DNA of 64,000 bases from positions 3,100,001 through 3,164,000 of the forward strand of contig NZ_FNSD01000001.1 of the NCBI RefSeq assembly GCF_900105625.1, given 5' to 3'. The translations under genes and the position numbers were made by a program. The stretch is from Terriglobus roseus (GTDB lineage: Bacteria; Acidobacteriota; Terriglobia; Terriglobales; Acidobacteriaceae). The notes below the pieces were generated by a model, which saw only the letters and a list, made by a program, of their open reading frames with translations, did no database searches and was not told where the DNA came from. This document shows, in pieces, positions 25,456-36,207 of this stretch (positions within the stretch are counted from its first letter, which is position 1; each line of letters opens with the position of its first letter).

Positions 25456-26721
25456 ATGGCGATGTCAAATCTTCCGCCAAACAATTTTCCGCCTCTTGAG
25501 GCGCAGCTTGACCTCATCACCAAGGGCGCTGCCGAAATCATTCCCGTCGAAGAGCTCAAGAAGCGCATTGAGCAGTCGATTACCACGGGCAAGCCCATGC
25601 GTATCAAGGCGGGCTTCGATCCCACGGCGCCGGACCTGCACCTGGGGCACACGGTACTGATGCGTAAGCTGCGTCACTTTCAGCAGCTAGGCCACACCGT
25701 CATTTTCCTCATTGGCGATTCGACCGCGTTGATCGGCGATCCGACGGGCAAGAGCGCCACGCGCAAGGCGCTGACGCGCGAACAGATTGCGGAGAACGCG
25801 AAGACGTACCAGGAACAGGTCTTTCGCATCCTGGACAAGGACAAGACAGAGGTTCGGTATAACTCGGAGTGGCTGGACTCGCTGAACTACTACGACATCG
25901 TGAAACTGCTGGCGCAGTTCACCGTCAGCCAGATGCTGGAGCGCGAGGACTTTCACAAGCGCTTCGACGCGGAAGAGCCGATCGCGCTGCATGAGCTGAT
26001 GTACCCCATCGCGCAGGGCTATGACTCCGTTGCCTTACAGAGCGATGTGGAGCTTGGCGGCACCGACCAGAAGTTCAACCTGATGCGTGGTCGCGACCTG
26101 CAGCGCAGCGCCGGTCAGCCGCCGCAGATTGTTCTGATGATGCCAATCATCGAAGGTCTGGATGGTGTGCAGAAGATGTCGAAGTCGCTGAACAATGCGA
26201 TTGGGGTCAATGAGCCGCCGTTTGAGATGTTCGGCAAGCTGATGCAGGTGAGCGACGAACTGATGTGGCGCTACTGGACGCTGCTGACCGACCTGCCGCA
26301 GAGCGCCATCGACACCATGCGGGAGGAGGTCGCCGCAGGCACCCTGCATCCGATGGAAGCGAAGAAGGCGATGGCACGGACCATCACGGCCGGCTTCTCA
26401 TCGGAAGAAGCGGCGCTGAAGGCCCAGGAAAACTGGGCTACGCAGTTTCAGAAGGGCGGCGTCAGCGAGGATACGGAGCGTGTGTCGCTCGCCAAGGAAG
26501 AAGTTGGCTGGGACGAGGCGACGCAGACCATCGGCACGGACCGCATGCTGGCCTCTGCCGGGCTGGCTGCAAGCAATGGCGAAGCGCGTCGCAAGCGCAG
26601 CGAGAGTGCGGTGAAGATCGATGGGGGGACTGCGGCGGATGTGCGTTTCAGCACGCCGGTTCTGCCGGTCACGCTGACGGTGAAGCTGGGTAAGAAAACG
26701 AAGCTAGTAACCATCGAATAG
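25456..26721 (+). CDS. tyrS: tyrosine--tRNA ligase
   Basis: Class I aminoacyl-tRNA synthetase charging tRNA-Tyr. The HIGH motif appears as HLGHTV (about residues 62-67) and the KMSKS motif is intact ([11 protein letters not shown]). The start [13 protein letters not shown] and the S4-like C-terminal region ([17 protein letters not shown]) fit the TyrZ-type enzymes. 421 residues from ATG 25456, or 419 from ATG 25462. The open frame continues far upstream only as a shadow of the divergent gene. Confidence 0.95.
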   Translation: MAMSNLPPNNFPPLEAQLDLITKGAAEIIPVEELKKRIEQSITTGKPMRIKAGFDPTAPDLHLGHTVLMRKLRHFQQLGHTVIFLIGDSTALIGDPTGKSATRKALTREQIAENAKTYQEQVFRILDKDKTEVRYNSEWLDSLNYYDIVKLLAQFTVSQMLEREDFHKRFDAEEPIALHELMYPIAQGYDSVALQSDVELGGTDQKFNLMRGRDLQRSAGQPPQIVLMMPIIEGLDGVQKMSKSLNNAIGVNEPPFEMFGKLMQVSDELMWRYWTLLTDLPQSAIDTMREEVAAGTLHPMEAKKAMARTITAGFSSEEAALKAQENWATQFQKGGVSEDTERVSLAKEEVGWDEATQTIGTDRMLASAGLAASNGEARRKRSESAVKIDGGTAADVRFSTPVLPVTLTVKLGKKTKLVTIE

Positions 26722-26735
26722 CAACCTGCGGCTGC

Positions 26736-28187
26736 TTAGATCTCGCAGCCGTGGCACACCATGCGGTCTTTGCCCTCGCGTTTGGCGCGGTAGAGAGCGC
26801 TGTCGGCGAAGTCGACTAACTCATCGGACGAGCAGGTGTGGGAGCACATGGCAAGCCCAAGGCTGGCGGTGACAGTCCCGTTTTCCCACGGATAGGCGTG
26901 CAGCGCAGCGATGATGCGTTGTGCGAGGCGTTGCGCGCCGTCCATTGTGGTGTCCGGCAACAGGATGGCAAACTCTTCGCCGCCGAAGCGGCAGGCCACA
27001 TCTGCAGCGCGTTTCACGCGGTTCAGGATCGCGGCAAAGTGCCGCAGGATCTGATCTCCGTACAAATGGCCGAAGCGGTCATTCACATGCTTGAAGTCGT
27101 CCACATCCAGCAGCATCAGCGCCATGGGCCGCTTGTTCCGCTGGGCACCCATGATGGAGGTCTCCAACTGTGCATCGAAGGCCCGGCGATTCCACAGGCC
27201 CGTCAGCGAGTCCGTAAGGGCCAGTGAATTCAGCTTGCGGTTCGCCTCTTCCAGTTCGTCCTGGATCTCCTGCAGCCTGCGTTCCCGGGCCATGTGTTCT
27301 GTCATATCGACTGAGCAGCAGGCGAGCAGCTTCTCATCAGGCGGTATCAGGCACGCTACCTTCATGCTCCGCCAGTAGCTAACGGTGCCGTTTGGTTCAG
27401 GAATATCGACAAAGCTCTCGTGAAGCTTTCCCGTCCGCAGGACGTACTCGTCTTCGAGCGCAATCTCGTCGGCGGTCTGCTTGTTCCACAGGTCGTAGCT
27501 GGTCTTGCCGATCCATTCATCTGACGAAACCTTGAAGCGGTCAGCCAGCTTCTGGTTGTAGAAGAGGATCCGCCCTTTGCTGTCCTTCAGGTAGATCTCA
27601 ACCGGAACGTTGGCCAGGATAGTGTCGAACATGGCGTGTGTGCGCTCCAGATCGTGCGACATCTGCGCGACGGCGGCGGCACGCTCACGCAGTTGCAGGC
27701 GGCTGCTGATCTGCTTGCCCAACACCTCCAGCGCGCGCATCTGCTGCGTTGTCAGCGTGGAGGGAGCGGTGTCCATGACGCAGAGTGCGCCCACGTGCGT
27801 GCCGTCAGCAGTAGTCAGCGGCATGCCCGCATAAAAACGGATGCCGCCCTCGCTGTGAATCATGGCGCCGTGTTCGTCAAAGCGATGGTCGGCGTGTGTA
27901 TCTTCCACCATCATGACGTGGTCCTGCAGGACGGTGTAGCGGCAGACAGACTCCTTGACGGGCACACGTGCGGCCGGCAAACCGACCGTTGCCTTGGTGT
28001 AATTCTCTGTCTCGGTCAACAGTGTCATGGCGCCCAGCGGCTTGGCGCAGATGGCGGTTGCAAGCTCCACGATCTCGTCAAACTCCTGCTCCGGCGAGGC
28101 GTCTGCCAGGCCCATCAGGCGCAGTAATGCCTCTCGCGGAGTCTCCGGGGAGCGATGCTCGTTCGGTCGTAGGTTGAATGAGTTCAT
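26736..28187 (-). CDS. GAF-PAS-GGDEF diguanylate cyclase
   Basis: 483 residues. An N-terminal GAF domain (about 30-165), a PAS domain (about 185-300; VEIYLKDSKGRILFYNQKLA) and a C-terminal GGDEF domain with FGGEEFAILLPD. The GGEEF signature is active in many cyclases, so c-di-GMP synthesis from two GTP is predicted. The RAAD sequence five residues before it is a product-inhibition I-site. No membrane helix is seen, so this is a soluble sensor of an unknown ligand. It is convergent with tyrS, 14 bases apart. Confidence 0.93.
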   Translation of the reverse strand: MNSFNLRPNEHRSPETPREALLRLMGLADASPEQEFDEIVELATAICAKPLGAMTLLTETENYTKATVGLPAARVPVKESVCRYTVLQDHVMMVEDTHADHRFDEHGAMIHSEGGIRFYAGMPLTTADGTHVGALCVMDTAPSTLTTQQMRALEVLGKQISSRLQLRERAAAVAQMSHDLERTHAMFDTILANVPVEIYLKDSKGRILFYNQKLADRFKVSSDEWIGKTSYDLWNKQTADEIALEDEYVLRTGKLHESFVDIPEPNGTVSYWRSMKVACLIPPDEKLLACCSVDMTEHMARERRLQEIQDELEEANRKLNSLALTDSLTGLWNRRAFDAQLETSIMGAQRNKRPMALMLLDVDDFKHVNDRFGHLYGDQILRHFAAILNRVKRAADVACRFGGEEFAILLPDTTMDGAQRLAQRIIAALHAYPWENGTVTASLGLAMCSHTCSSDELVDFADSALYRAKREGKDRMVCHGCEI

Positions 28188-28230
28188 GAAACCGCGCTAC
28201 TCCACATATCGCAACTTCCCTTATACCCTG

Positions 28231-29166
28231 TTACACAGGCCGCACCACGAACGGCTCGGTGGCGGACGCGGGTATATCCCTAACGCTTTCGATCACGTGA
28301 AGACGCCCTCGATCATCCGTGCCCACGGTTGAAAGCGGGATGCGGTGGTCGTGTGGGTAGATCACTGTCCATCTCTCCGGTATGGCCCTGGCGTAGAAGC
28401 GTTTCCGCTCCTCGATGGTGCGTAGCGGGTCCAGGTCGAATCCCATGGCCCAGCCGATATCAAGGTGTGCCGTGGTGGGCAGCAGATCGCTGATGAAGCA
28501 GGCGTGCTCTCCCGCGCTCTCAATGTGGACGGCCATCAACTGTGCGGTGTGACCGGGAAAGCACTCGACGCGTATGCCCGGGAGGATGTCGGCTTCTGTG
28601 CCATGGATCAGTCGCATCTGGCCACTCTCGATCAGTGGCTCATAGTTATTGGCAACATACGACACGCGATCGCGCTCCCACTGCCGGCGGCCATGTTCCA
28701 CCTCGCCGGCGTGCGTGATGTACTGCGCGTTGGGAAAGAAGGGAACTGCTGTGCCTTCGCCACCCAGCACGGTATTCCAGCCACAGTGATCCCAGTGCAG
28801 GTGCGTGTTGATAACCACGTCGACTTCGCCGGGCGAAATCTTTGCTGCAGCCAGCGATTCCGGCAGGCGCTCCTGTATGCAGTAAATCTCTTTGAGCTTC
28901 GGGGCGATCTTGTTGCCAAAGCCAGTCTCGATCAGCACGGTCTTGCCGCCGATGCGAACGACGACGCAGTTCAGCCCCAGCATGACGCGGTTCTGTTCGT
29001 CGGCCTGTGTTCTGCGGGACCATAGTGTCTTTGGCACGACGCCGAACATGGCGCCACCATCGAAGCGGCAGGTCCCATCCGTGCATACGATGATCTCCGC
29101 GTCGCCCACGCGGGCCCTTGCGCGGATCAGGTTTTCGTCGTCGGCGGCGAGGTAGTCGATGGCCAT
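28231..29166 (-). CDS. MBL-fold metallo-hydrolase
   Basis: 311 residues with the HxHxDH metal motif as THLHWDHCGW (residues 122-127). Further metal-ligand regions are FPGHTAQLMAVH and CFISDLLP, and the last is in YPHDHRIP. It has no signal peptide, so it is cytoplasmic. The family includes lactonases, glyoxalases and phosphodiesterases; the substrate is not predictable from the sequence. It is encoded upstream of the cyclase on the same strand, 43 bases apart, possibly in one transcript. Confidence 0.88.
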   Translation of the reverse strand: MAIDYLAADDENLIRARARVGDAEIIVCTDGTCRFDGGAMFGVVPKTLWSRRTQADEQNRVMLGLNCVVVRIGGKTVLIETGFGNKIAPKLKEIYCIQERLPESLAAAKISPGEVDVVINTHLHWDHCGWNTVLGGEGTAVPFFPNAQYITHAGEVEHGRRQWERDRVSYVANNYEPLIESGQMRLIHGTEADILPGIRVECFPGHTAQLMAVHIESAGEHACFISDLLPTTAHLDIGWAMGFDLDPLRTIEERKRFYARAIPERWTVIYPHDHRIPLSTVGTDDRGRLHVIESVRDIPASATEPFVVRPV

Positions 29167-29427
29167 GCCGATAGCCTATCGCTTTCTGTCAGGCTGCTGT
29201 TGCCGTGGCGTGGGCTGCCGGGCTGCATGCTGTGCGTTCATCGACGGATCACCTGCCTCAAAAAAATATGGAACCACCTCGCAGCGCCTTGCGTAAGGCC
29301 CTACAGCACCGAAGGATGGATGAATTCTTTCCTGTGAATTCTGCATTTCCATAATTTCTGCGATGCGTAGCTGGGAATAGCAGGCACATCGCAGCACCCG
29401 TAGACCGCAGCCCGAAGGAACAGCACA

Positions 29428-32151
29428 ATGAAGACTTCATTCGCCGCCGCGGCGTGGATCGCCGCGCTCTCGATCTCGCACGCTTCCAGTACGGCGAACG
29501 CGCAGGGGCTTTGCAAGGGCGGCGGGCCGATCGCCGGCATGGTTCGCGATGTGACGGGCGCCTCCGTTGCAGAGGCCGCCGTCACGCTGGACGGCGGCGA
29601 GACCACGCACACTGCCACCGATGGCCGCTTTCGCTTTGCGTGTGTGCCAGGTGCAACGCATCGGCTGCATATCATCGCAGAGAGCTTTGCTGCCGCAGAG
29701 ATAGCGGCTGCTCACACAGGCTCTGACATTACCGTTACGCTGCGGCCAAATGAGGTGGAGGATGCCGTTGATGTAAGCGGCGCGGAGACACCGCATGGCG
29801 TGGATAACGCGGAGAACAGCGGCGCATCGCGGACGTTGCAGGGAGACGATCTGAAGGCGCTGGCCGATGATCCTGATGATCTTCTACGGCAGTTGCAGAA
29901 CATGACCGCGGGCAGTGGCGGTGATCCGGAGACGGCGTTAATTACCGTCGATGGATTTCAGTCGCCCACCAAGCTGCCGCCTAAGTCTTCCATCGCCTAC
30001 ATCCGCATCAACCCGGACCAGTTCGCCGCGGAATACCAGGAGCCGCCGTACATGGGCGGTCGCGTGGAGGTGTACACGAAGCCCGGTCAGCCGCGTCTGC
30101 ATGGCGATCTGTTTATGACGTACGGAGGCTCTGCGCTGAATGCGCGTGATCCGTTTTCTGTCTCAAAGGGAACGCTCGGCAAGCAGAGATTCGGTTTCGA
30201 CCTGAGTGGTCCGGTGCGGAGGCAGGGCAGCGACTTTGCGTTGAGCCTGGAACATCGCAGCATCGATAACATTGCTGTCGTAAATGCCGTCACGCTGGAT
30301 GCGAATGGAAATACTGTTCCGCTGACGGCGAGTGTTCCCAAGACAGAGCGGCTGTGGGTCGCGAGTGCTCGGGTTGGGTGGCAGCTTGGCCCCAAGAACA
30401 CCTTCATCGCCACTTACTCGGCGAATGTAAATACCCTGCAGAACCTTGGTGTCGGTGGCACTACCACGCAAGAGGCCGGCTACAACGCAACCCGGTACGA
30501 ACACATCGTGCGGCTGACAGACATCACCACCATCTCAGCCCACTGGATGCACGAGGCACGCGCCAGCCTGCGATTTGGTGGTGAAGACGACACGCCCGCC
30601 AGCCTTGCACCGCAAGTGCAGGTCAGTGGTGCCTTCACCGGAGGCGGAGCGAACATTGGTCCGCAGAGACAGCATGAACTGTTGCTTGAGGTGCTAGACG
30701 ACGCCATCTACACAAGGGGAAAACACACGGTCAAGTTCGGCATGGACCTGCGCAGCGCGCGCGAGCGCCAGCAGATCACCCAGGACTTTAACGGCACGTA
30801 TATCTTCGGCGGCGGCCCTGCCCCGGTGCTGGACGCGAATGGCCAGCCGATCGCCGGCAGCAGCATCGACATCACCGGGCTCGAGCAGTATCGCCGCGCG
30901 AAGCTCAATCTTGCGGGCGGCACACCGACGGCATACACCGGGCTGACCGGATCCCCGCGCATCGATTTCGTGCAGACACGGACCTCACTCTTCGCTCAGG
31001 AAGACTACAAGCTCCTGCCCAATCTGAAGTTTTCCTTCGGCCTCCGTTACTACGCGCAGAACCTGCCCTCAGTCACCGGCGACATCGTCCCACGCGCCGG
31101 CATCGCATGGTCGCCGGATAAGAAAGCAACGTGGACGCTGCGCGCGCACGCCGGCATGTTCAATGGCCGCTACAGCACCGAAGACGCAACCGAATGGGCG
31201 CGCCTGAACGGTACCGCACGTCAAAGCAGGCTGGTTTACTCACCGGTCTACGGCAACCCCTTCTCGGCAGGCGCAGTGCCCATTACAACCGTGCGGACCT
31301 TCGCGCCCGGTTTTGGCAACACCTGGTTCAGCGAGGAACAGGTGAACGTGGAGCACACCATGCGCGGTTGGAACATCAACGCCGCCTGGTACTGGCTGCA
31401 TCTTTGGAACGAGTCCCGCGTTCGTAACATCAACACACCTATTAATGGCGTGCGGCCCATCGCTGCGAACACCAACATCCTGCAATCGCAAAACAGCGGC
31501 AAGGGCTATGGTCACGCGCTCTTCTTCAGCGCAGAAGAACACAGCATCAAGCGGTTGAATCTGTTTGTGGGTTACGTCCTCGCGGAGGTCTTCGACACCG
31601 GCGGCAATGACACCTTCATGCAACCGCAGAATGCCTATTCAGACGCCGGAGAATATGTTCTTCGAGACAATCAGAATAAGCACCAACTGATCCTGAACGG
31701 CACCCTGCACCTGCCGCAGAAACTCGACTTGTCGACAGAAACCAACCTGCGCACCGGTCGTCGCTACAACGTGACCACTGGCTTCGATAACAACGGCGAT
31801 GGTAATTTCAACGATCGTCCGATGTACGCCGGGCCGGGTGATCCGAACGCGATCGCCACCAGGTTTGGCAGTCTTGTCCCAACCGGCGGAACGGCAGTCT
31901 TCCCGCGCAACGCCGGCACCATGCCTGGAGCCGCCTACGTCGACATGAACCTGAGCCGCAGCTTTACGCTGACGCCGCACGCCGCGAAGGACAGACTGCA
32001 GACTCTAAGCGCCAACGTGCGTGCAGCCAACATTCTGAACCACACCAACGTGCGCCGCGTGGGAGGTGTCCTGGGGTCACCGCTCTTCGATAAGGCGTAC
32101 GGCGCAGATACGGGCCGGCGCATCGAGTTTGGCCTGCGGTATGCCTTTTAG
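29428..32151 (+). CDS. Oar-like TonB-dependent receptor
   Basis: 907-residue outer-membrane receptor. A signal peptide (about 1-27) is followed by a carboxypeptidase-regulatory-like domain (about 35-110; GMVRDVTGASVAEAAVTL), a plug domain (about 135-230) and a 22-strand barrel ending in the C-terminal aromatic residue (LRYAF). This Oar-like family is greatly expanded in Acidobacteriota and is thought to import large carbohydrate or other ligands; the ligand here is unknown. The window contains two other Oar-like copies. The direct repeat TGAATTCT lies about 100 bases upstream of the start. Confidence 0.88.
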   Translation: MKTSFAAAAWIAALSISHASSTANAQGLCKGGGPIAGMVRDVTGASVAEAAVTLDGGETTHTATDGRFRFACVPGATHRLHIIAESFAAAEIAAAHTGSDITVTLRPNEVEDAVDVSGAETPHGVDNAENSGASRTLQGDDLKALADDPDDLLRQLQNMTAGSGGDPETALITVDGFQSPTKLPPKSSIAYIRINPDQFAAEYQEPPYMGGRVEVYTKPGQPRLHGDLFMTYGGSALNARDPFSVSKGTLGKQRFGFDLSGPVRRQGSDFALSLEHRSIDNIAVVNAVTLDANGNTVPLTASVPKTERLWVASARVGWQLGPKNTFIATYSANVNTLQNLGVGGTTTQEAGYNATRYEHIVRLTDITTISAHWMHEARASLRFGGEDDTPASLAPQVQVSGAFTGGGANIGPQRQHELLLEVLDDAIYTRGKHTVKFGMDLRSARERQQITQDFNGTYIFGGGPAPVLDANGQPIAGSSIDITGLEQYRRAKLNLAGGTPTAYTGLTGSPRIDFVQTRTSLFAQEDYKLLPNLKFSFGLRYYAQNLPSVTGDIVPRAGIAWSPDKKATWTLRAHAGMFNGRYSTEDATEWARLNGTARQSRLVYSPVYGNPFSAGAVPITTVRTFAPGFGNTWFSEEQVNVEHTMRGWNINAAWYWLHLWNESRVRNINTPINGVRPIAANTNILQSQNSGKGYGHALFFSAEEHSIKRLNLFVGYVLAEVFDTGGNDTFMQPQNAYSDAGEYVLRDNQNKHQLILNGTLHLPQKLDLSTETNLRTGRRYNVTTGFDNNGDGNFNDRPMYAGPGDPNAIATRFGSLVPTGGTAVFPRNAGTMPGAAYVDMNLSRSFTLTPHAAKDRLQTLSANVRAANILNHTNVRRVGGVLGSPLFDKAYGADTGRRIEFGLRYAF

Positions 32152-32353
32152 GCGTATCGCCCCGCAGGCTTAGCCTGTCTTTGTTGTCGATAGTAGGCTC
32201 GGCGATCTTTGGTCGCCGGAGCGTGCCCGCAGGCATCGCCCACAACCTTTGTAGGGTGGTGCGACTAAGGTGGACCAGTGCAATCGGCTGCTCGTCCGGC
32301 TGTCTTTGGACCTCTCTGGACCTGCCAATACGGAGGGGCGTCACGACTCTCGA

Positions 32354-32369
32354 TGTGATCTGGATCACT
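32354..32369. promoter_or_regulatory. CRP-like box upstream of the 1159-residue receptor
   Basis: TGTGA-TCTGGA-TCACT matches the CRP consensus TGTGA-N6-TCACA at 9 of 10 positions and contains the perfect inverted repeat GTGATC-TG-GATCAC. It lies about 140 bases before the start codon at 32507. Confidence 0.5.
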
Positions 32370-32373
32370 TATT

Positions 32374-32383
32374 GAAACGTTTC
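32374..32383. promoter_or_regulatory. LacI-family-type operator GAAACGTTTC
   Basis: A perfect 10-base palindrome with a central CG, the form favoured by LacI/GalR repressors of sugar genes. It lies 5 bases from the CRP-like box and about 125 bases before the receptor start. No LacI gene is in this window. Confidence 0.5.
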
Positions 32384-32506
32384 TATGGCTTCGGAACCAA
32401 CCCCGCGGAAAATTATCAATAATCCTGTTGCTGTTCGTTGACCTTCCGGCCTATTATGCCGCGCGCAGCGCAATCCACCGCGTTGTCGTTGTGAGGCCAG
32501 AAGAAT

Positions 32507-35500
32507 ATGAGATCCATGACACCAAATCCCGTCCCACGTGGACATGAGGCGCCCACCAAGAGCGCTGGATTCCTTAGCAGACCTTCCCTGGTTATCCGCG
32601 TCATCCTGTTCACCATCCTGGCGGCGTTTGCCGGCCGCGCGCTGGTGGCACAGGACACAACCGCGACCATCCTTGGAAACGTCACCGATCCATCGGGCGC
32701 CGCGGTGCCCAAGGCTGAAGTTACCGTCACCAATACGGAGACAAATGTCACCGTCGTCGTGACCACGACCGACTCCGGCGCGTACACCGTGCCGCAGTTG
32801 AACCCCGGCTCCTACTCGGTCAGTATCAAGATGCCTGGCTTCCAGACGGCAGCGATCTCCAACCTGACAGTTGCCGCCGGCGACAGACGCCGCGCGGACG
32901 CTGCACTGAAGATCGGCGGTGCAAACGAGACCGTTGAGATCACAACCGCTGCGCCAGTGCTGCAGACAGATGCATCGTCAATTGGCAGCAACGTGACCGA
33001 TCGGGCCGTGCAGGATCTGCCGCTGAATGGTCGTAACTACATCAACCTGGCCCAGATCATTCCGGGTGCCACGGAAGGCGCACCGAACAGCATCAGCAGC
33101 GGTACACGTCCGGACGATCGCCGTCCCACCTCATCGGTATCGATCAATGGCCAGTCAGAAGTATTGAATGACCAGCTCGTGGATGGTCTCGATAACAACG
33201 AGCGCGTCATCGGCACCATCGGTGTGCGTCCCTCGATCGACTCGATCCAGGAAGTCCGCATCCTTACGAACAGTTTCTCTGCAGATGGTGGACGCGCCGG
33301 TGGTGCACTCATCAACGTGATCACGAAGAGCGGTACGAATAACTTTCATGGCACTCTGTATGAGTTTTTCCGTAATGACAAGCTGAATGCGTTTGCCTAC
33401 CAATATGGTGCTGGCCGCGCAAAGCCGCGTCTGCGTCAGAACCAGTTCGGTGGATCGCTCGGCGGACCCATCTTCAAGGACAAGGCCTTCTTCCACGGCG
33501 ACGCGGAATTCTTCCGCCAGATCCGCGGCAGCCTGCCCAGCCAGTTGACGGTGCCGACGGCATTCCAGCAGGCGAACCCCGGCGATTTCTCGGATGCCAT
33601 CCCGAGCGGCACCATCCTGCAGACGGATGGTGTAACCCGTAACGGTTGCGCAGTCATCGCAGCTTCGGTTGCGGATCCCACGCAGAGCCAGACTACGGGC
33701 TGCGTGTATGACCCGAACCCGGCATCGCCTGGCTACCTGCGGAATCCGCTCATTGGAAACAGGATTCCAGCTGCTTATCTCGACCCCATCGGTCTTGCCT
33801 ACTTCAAGCTGTATCCGCGGCCGAACGTCGGCAGCAACGGCTATGTGAATGTCCGCAACAACGAGCAGTACTCCGTTGTATACGACGCACGCGTGGACTA
33901 TCACTTCAACGAGAAGAACCTGCTCTTCGCCAAGTACATTGTGAATGATGTGTACACGGTGTCGCCCGGTGCCCTCCCGATCTCAACGGCGAATGGCTTT
34001 GCCATTGATCCGCAGACCGGCAACGGCTTCGGTACTTCGCCGCAGATTGCGCGCAATGCCGCGTTGATCTACACGCACACCTTCACGTCGAACCTGCTGA
34101 CCACCGTGGGAGCAAGCTGGACGTTTATCAACGGCGGTTCCAATCCTTTGAACTATCAGGTGAACCCGAACCTGAAGCTGGGTCAGCCAAACATCAACAT
34201 CAGCGATGCGACTTCGGGTCTCGCGCTGGCATTACCCACGGGTCTTACCGGACTTGGAAACGGTGGCAACTTTGTGCCGCTCTTCAACAAGGACAATACC
34301 TACCAGCTGAACGGCAACGTGATCTATACCCGTGGCAACCACAGCTTCCGATTTGGCGCCGCTGGTATCCGCCGCATCGCTCGCAACCAGCAGGACAACA
34401 ACGGTAACGGCTCCTGGACATTCCGTACCGGCGCCCCTGGTCTGCTGGAAGGTATCTTCTCCGCAGCCGTTCGTAACGTCAACCTGTACACACCGTATTA
34501 CACGACGTGGGAGCCCAGCGTGTACGTGCAGGACGACTGGCACGTTGCGTCGAACTTGACGCTGAATCTTGGTATCCGGTACGACGTCTACACGCCCTTC
34601 CTGGAGAAGAACAACCACATCTCCAACTTCGATCCTTCCTGTGCCTGCATCCTGCAGGCAGGGGTGAATGGCGTCAGCCGTTCGGCTGGCGTGGCGGTGG
34701 ATTACACCAACCTTGCTCCTCGACTGGGTTTTGCTTATACCCCGATGCAGGGGCTGGTAGTGCGTGGTGGCTTCGGTCTGGCGTTCTTTCCCAGCAATTA
34801 CCAGTCGCCGACGAACCTGAAGAACACGCCGAATATCTCCATCTATGGCAACTGCTCCACCTTCCAGTCCTCAGCGGCCACCAGCGGTTGCAATCCTAAC
34901 TACAAACTCTTCCGCCAGGGTATTCCGCTGCCGAACACAACTCCCGGTACGGCAGGTGCGGCAATCGTTGGTTCCATTCCGGCCACCATCGACCGCCACT
35001 TCGGATCGGGCTATCTGCAGCAGTTCAACCTGACCGTGCAGAAGGATTTCAAGGGCAACGCTCTTACGATCTCCTATGTCGGCCAGCTGGGCCGCAAGCT
35101 CTCAACGGGCTTCGATATTAACCGCGCGCCGGCGAATGCTTCCGGCAGCCAGACACTTCGTCGCTTCGCGACACAGTTGCCGAACGTAACCACCATCACC
35201 CAGACGTTCAGCACCGGTGCTTCGTCCTATCACTCGCTGCAGGCTACCTTCGAGCGTCGCTTCTCGAACGGCCTCGGCTTCAACGTGAACACCACGTGGT
35301 CTCACCTGCTCGACAATGCTCCAAATATCAACGGCCAGGGCAACAACGGTGTAGGCCAGGTGTTGGCAACGCAGAACTACGACGACTACGGCAACGGCGA
35401 TCTCGACACTCGCAACCGTGTCGTTGTAACCGGCAACTATGCCATTCCGTGGGGCAAGGGAACCTCGGGTCTGCGCAACGCAGTCACTGCCGGCTGGCAC

Positions 35501-35986
35501 ATCAACGTGCTCAACCTGTGGTCGACCGGCCTGCCCTTCACCGTACTGAATGCCTCGAACATCAGCGGCACCAGCCCGGGTGGAGCAGCGGATCGTCTGA
35601 ACGTACTGAGCAATCCGTTCGCGAACATTCAGCCGGGCACCGGCAATACCTCGGGCGCTCTGCAGTTCTTCAACGGCAATACCGATCCCACGCGCGGTGC
35701 GGTTGCCTTTGCTCCGCAGGCTGCGGGCACCTTCGGCAACGAGCGTCGCAATCTCTATCACGGACCCCACTTCCGTCATTGGGATATGTCGCTCTTCAAG
35801 GACTTCACCGTCTATCGTGAGACCAAGCTGCAGTTCCGGGCTGAGGCCTTTAACCTGGCGAACCAGACCAACTTTGCAAACCCGTCGACTGGCGTCACCA
35901 CGCCATCCACCTTCGGTGCGCTTACCTCCACCATTGCCTCGTACCAGCCGCGGCTCTTCCAGTTCGCGCTGAAGTACGAGTTCTAG
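32507..35986 (+). CDS. Oar-like TonB-dependent receptor
   Basis: 1159-residue outer-membrane receptor. A signal peptide lies within residues 1-47 ([21 protein letters not shown]), then a carboxypeptidase-regulatory-like domain (about 50-130; [18 protein letters not shown]), a plug (about 145-270; [14 protein letters not shown] and [14 protein letters not shown]) and a barrel ending LKYEF. The start ATG 32507 is used, though ATG 32516 is also in frame. A LacI-type operator and a CRP-like box upstream suggest carbohydrate control, and a terminator follows at 36008-36038. The ligand is unknown. Confidence 0.88.
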   Translation: MRSMTPNPVPRGHEAPTKSAGFLSRPSLVIRVILFTILAAFAGRALVAQDTTATILGNVTDPSGAAVPKAEVTVTNTETNVTVVVTTTDSGAYTVPQLNPGSYSVSIKMPGFQTAAISNLTVAAGDRRRADAALKIGGANETVEITTAAPVLQTDASSIGSNVTDRAVQDLPLNGRNYINLAQIIPGATEGAPNSISSGTRPDDRRPTSSVSINGQSEVLNDQLVDGLDNNERVIGTIGVRPSIDSIQEVRILTNSFSADGGRAGGALINVITKSGTNNFHGTLYEFFRNDKLNAFAYQYGAGRAKPRLRQNQFGGSLGGPIFKDKAFFHGDAEFFRQIRGSLPSQLTVPTAFQQANPGDFSDAIPSGTILQTDGVTRNGCAVIAASVADPTQSQTTGCVYDPNPASPGYLRNPLIGNRIPAAYLDPIGLAYFKLYPRPNVGSNGYVNVRNNEQYSVVYDARVDYHFNEKNLLFAKYIVNDVYTVSPGALPISTANGFAIDPQTGNGFGTSPQIARNAALIYTHTFTSNLLTTVGASWTFINGGSNPLNYQVNPNLKLGQPNINISDATSGLALALPTGLTGLGNGGNFVPLFNKDNTYQLNGNVIYTRGNHSFRFGAAGIRRIARNQQDNNGNGSWTFRTGAPGLLEGIFSAAVRNVNLYTPYYTTWEPSVYVQDDWHVASNLTLNLGIRYDVYTPFLEKNNHISNFDPSCACILQAGVNGVSRSAGVAVDYTNLAPRLGFAYTPMQGLVVRGGFGLAFFPSNYQSPTNLKNTPNISIYGNCSTFQSSAATSGCNPNYKLFRQGIPLPNTTPGTAGAAIVGSIPATIDRHFGSGYLQQFNLTVQKDFKGNALTISYVGQLGRKLSTGFDINRAPANASGSQTLRRFATQLPNVTTITQTFSTGASSYHSLQATFERRFSNGLGFNVNTTWSHLLDNAPNINGQGNNGVGQVLATQNYDDYGNGDLDTRNRVVVTGNYAIPWGKGTSGLRNAVTAGWHINVLNLWSTGLPFTVLNASNISGTSPGGAADRLNVLSNPFANIQPGTGNTSGALQFFNGNTDPTRGAVAFAPQAAGTFGNERRNLYHGPHFRHWDMSLFKDFTVYRETKLQFRAEAFNLANQTNFANPSTGVTTPSTFGALTSTIASYQPRLFQFALKYEF

Positions 35987-36007
35987 AACCTGCATGGAAA
36001 CGAATCG

Positions 36008-36038
36008 AAGGGCCCGGAAACTTACTCTCCGGGCCTTT
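36008..36038 (+). terminator. terminator after the 1159-residue receptor
   Basis: An 11-bp stem with one G-U pair (36008-36018 with 36028-36038) and a 9-base loop, 22 bases after the stop codon. The right arm ends in TTT. Confidence 0.7.
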
Positions 36039-36054
36039 CGTCTGTTGCATCGGG

Positions 36055-36066
36055 ATTATCGATAAT
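36055..36066. promoter_or_regulatory. perfect 12-base palindrome upstream of the TIM-barrel gene
   Basis: ATTATCGATAAT, a possible operator between the terminator and the start at 36208. No matching regulator can be named. Confidence 0.3.
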
Positions 36067-36207
36067 GGTCCTTGCTTATCTTTTGCGCAGCAGCCTAGAA
36101 TTCCCGCGCACGGCAGCTTTGCTCTCAAGCGGAAACGCACAGACCGCAATCGCGCGGCGACTTACACACCTTTTGCAGTTCAGCCAGTGATGGAGTTACG
36201 GAAGACC

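Larger units (their letters stand above)
32152..32506. promoter_or_regulatory. regulatory spacer between two Oar-like receptors
   Basis: No ORF is supported. A small inverted repeat (CAGGC-TTA-GCCTG) follows the first receptor and could act in termination. The distal part contains a CRP-like box and a LacI-type operator, listed separately, so this is probably the control region of the second receptor. Confidence 0.6.

Noticed and set aside
29176-29397. 73-residue ORF upstream of the first Oar-like receptor (minus strand)
   Set aside because: No ribosome binding site, no recognisable domain and atypical composition; probably a chance frame in the receptor control region.
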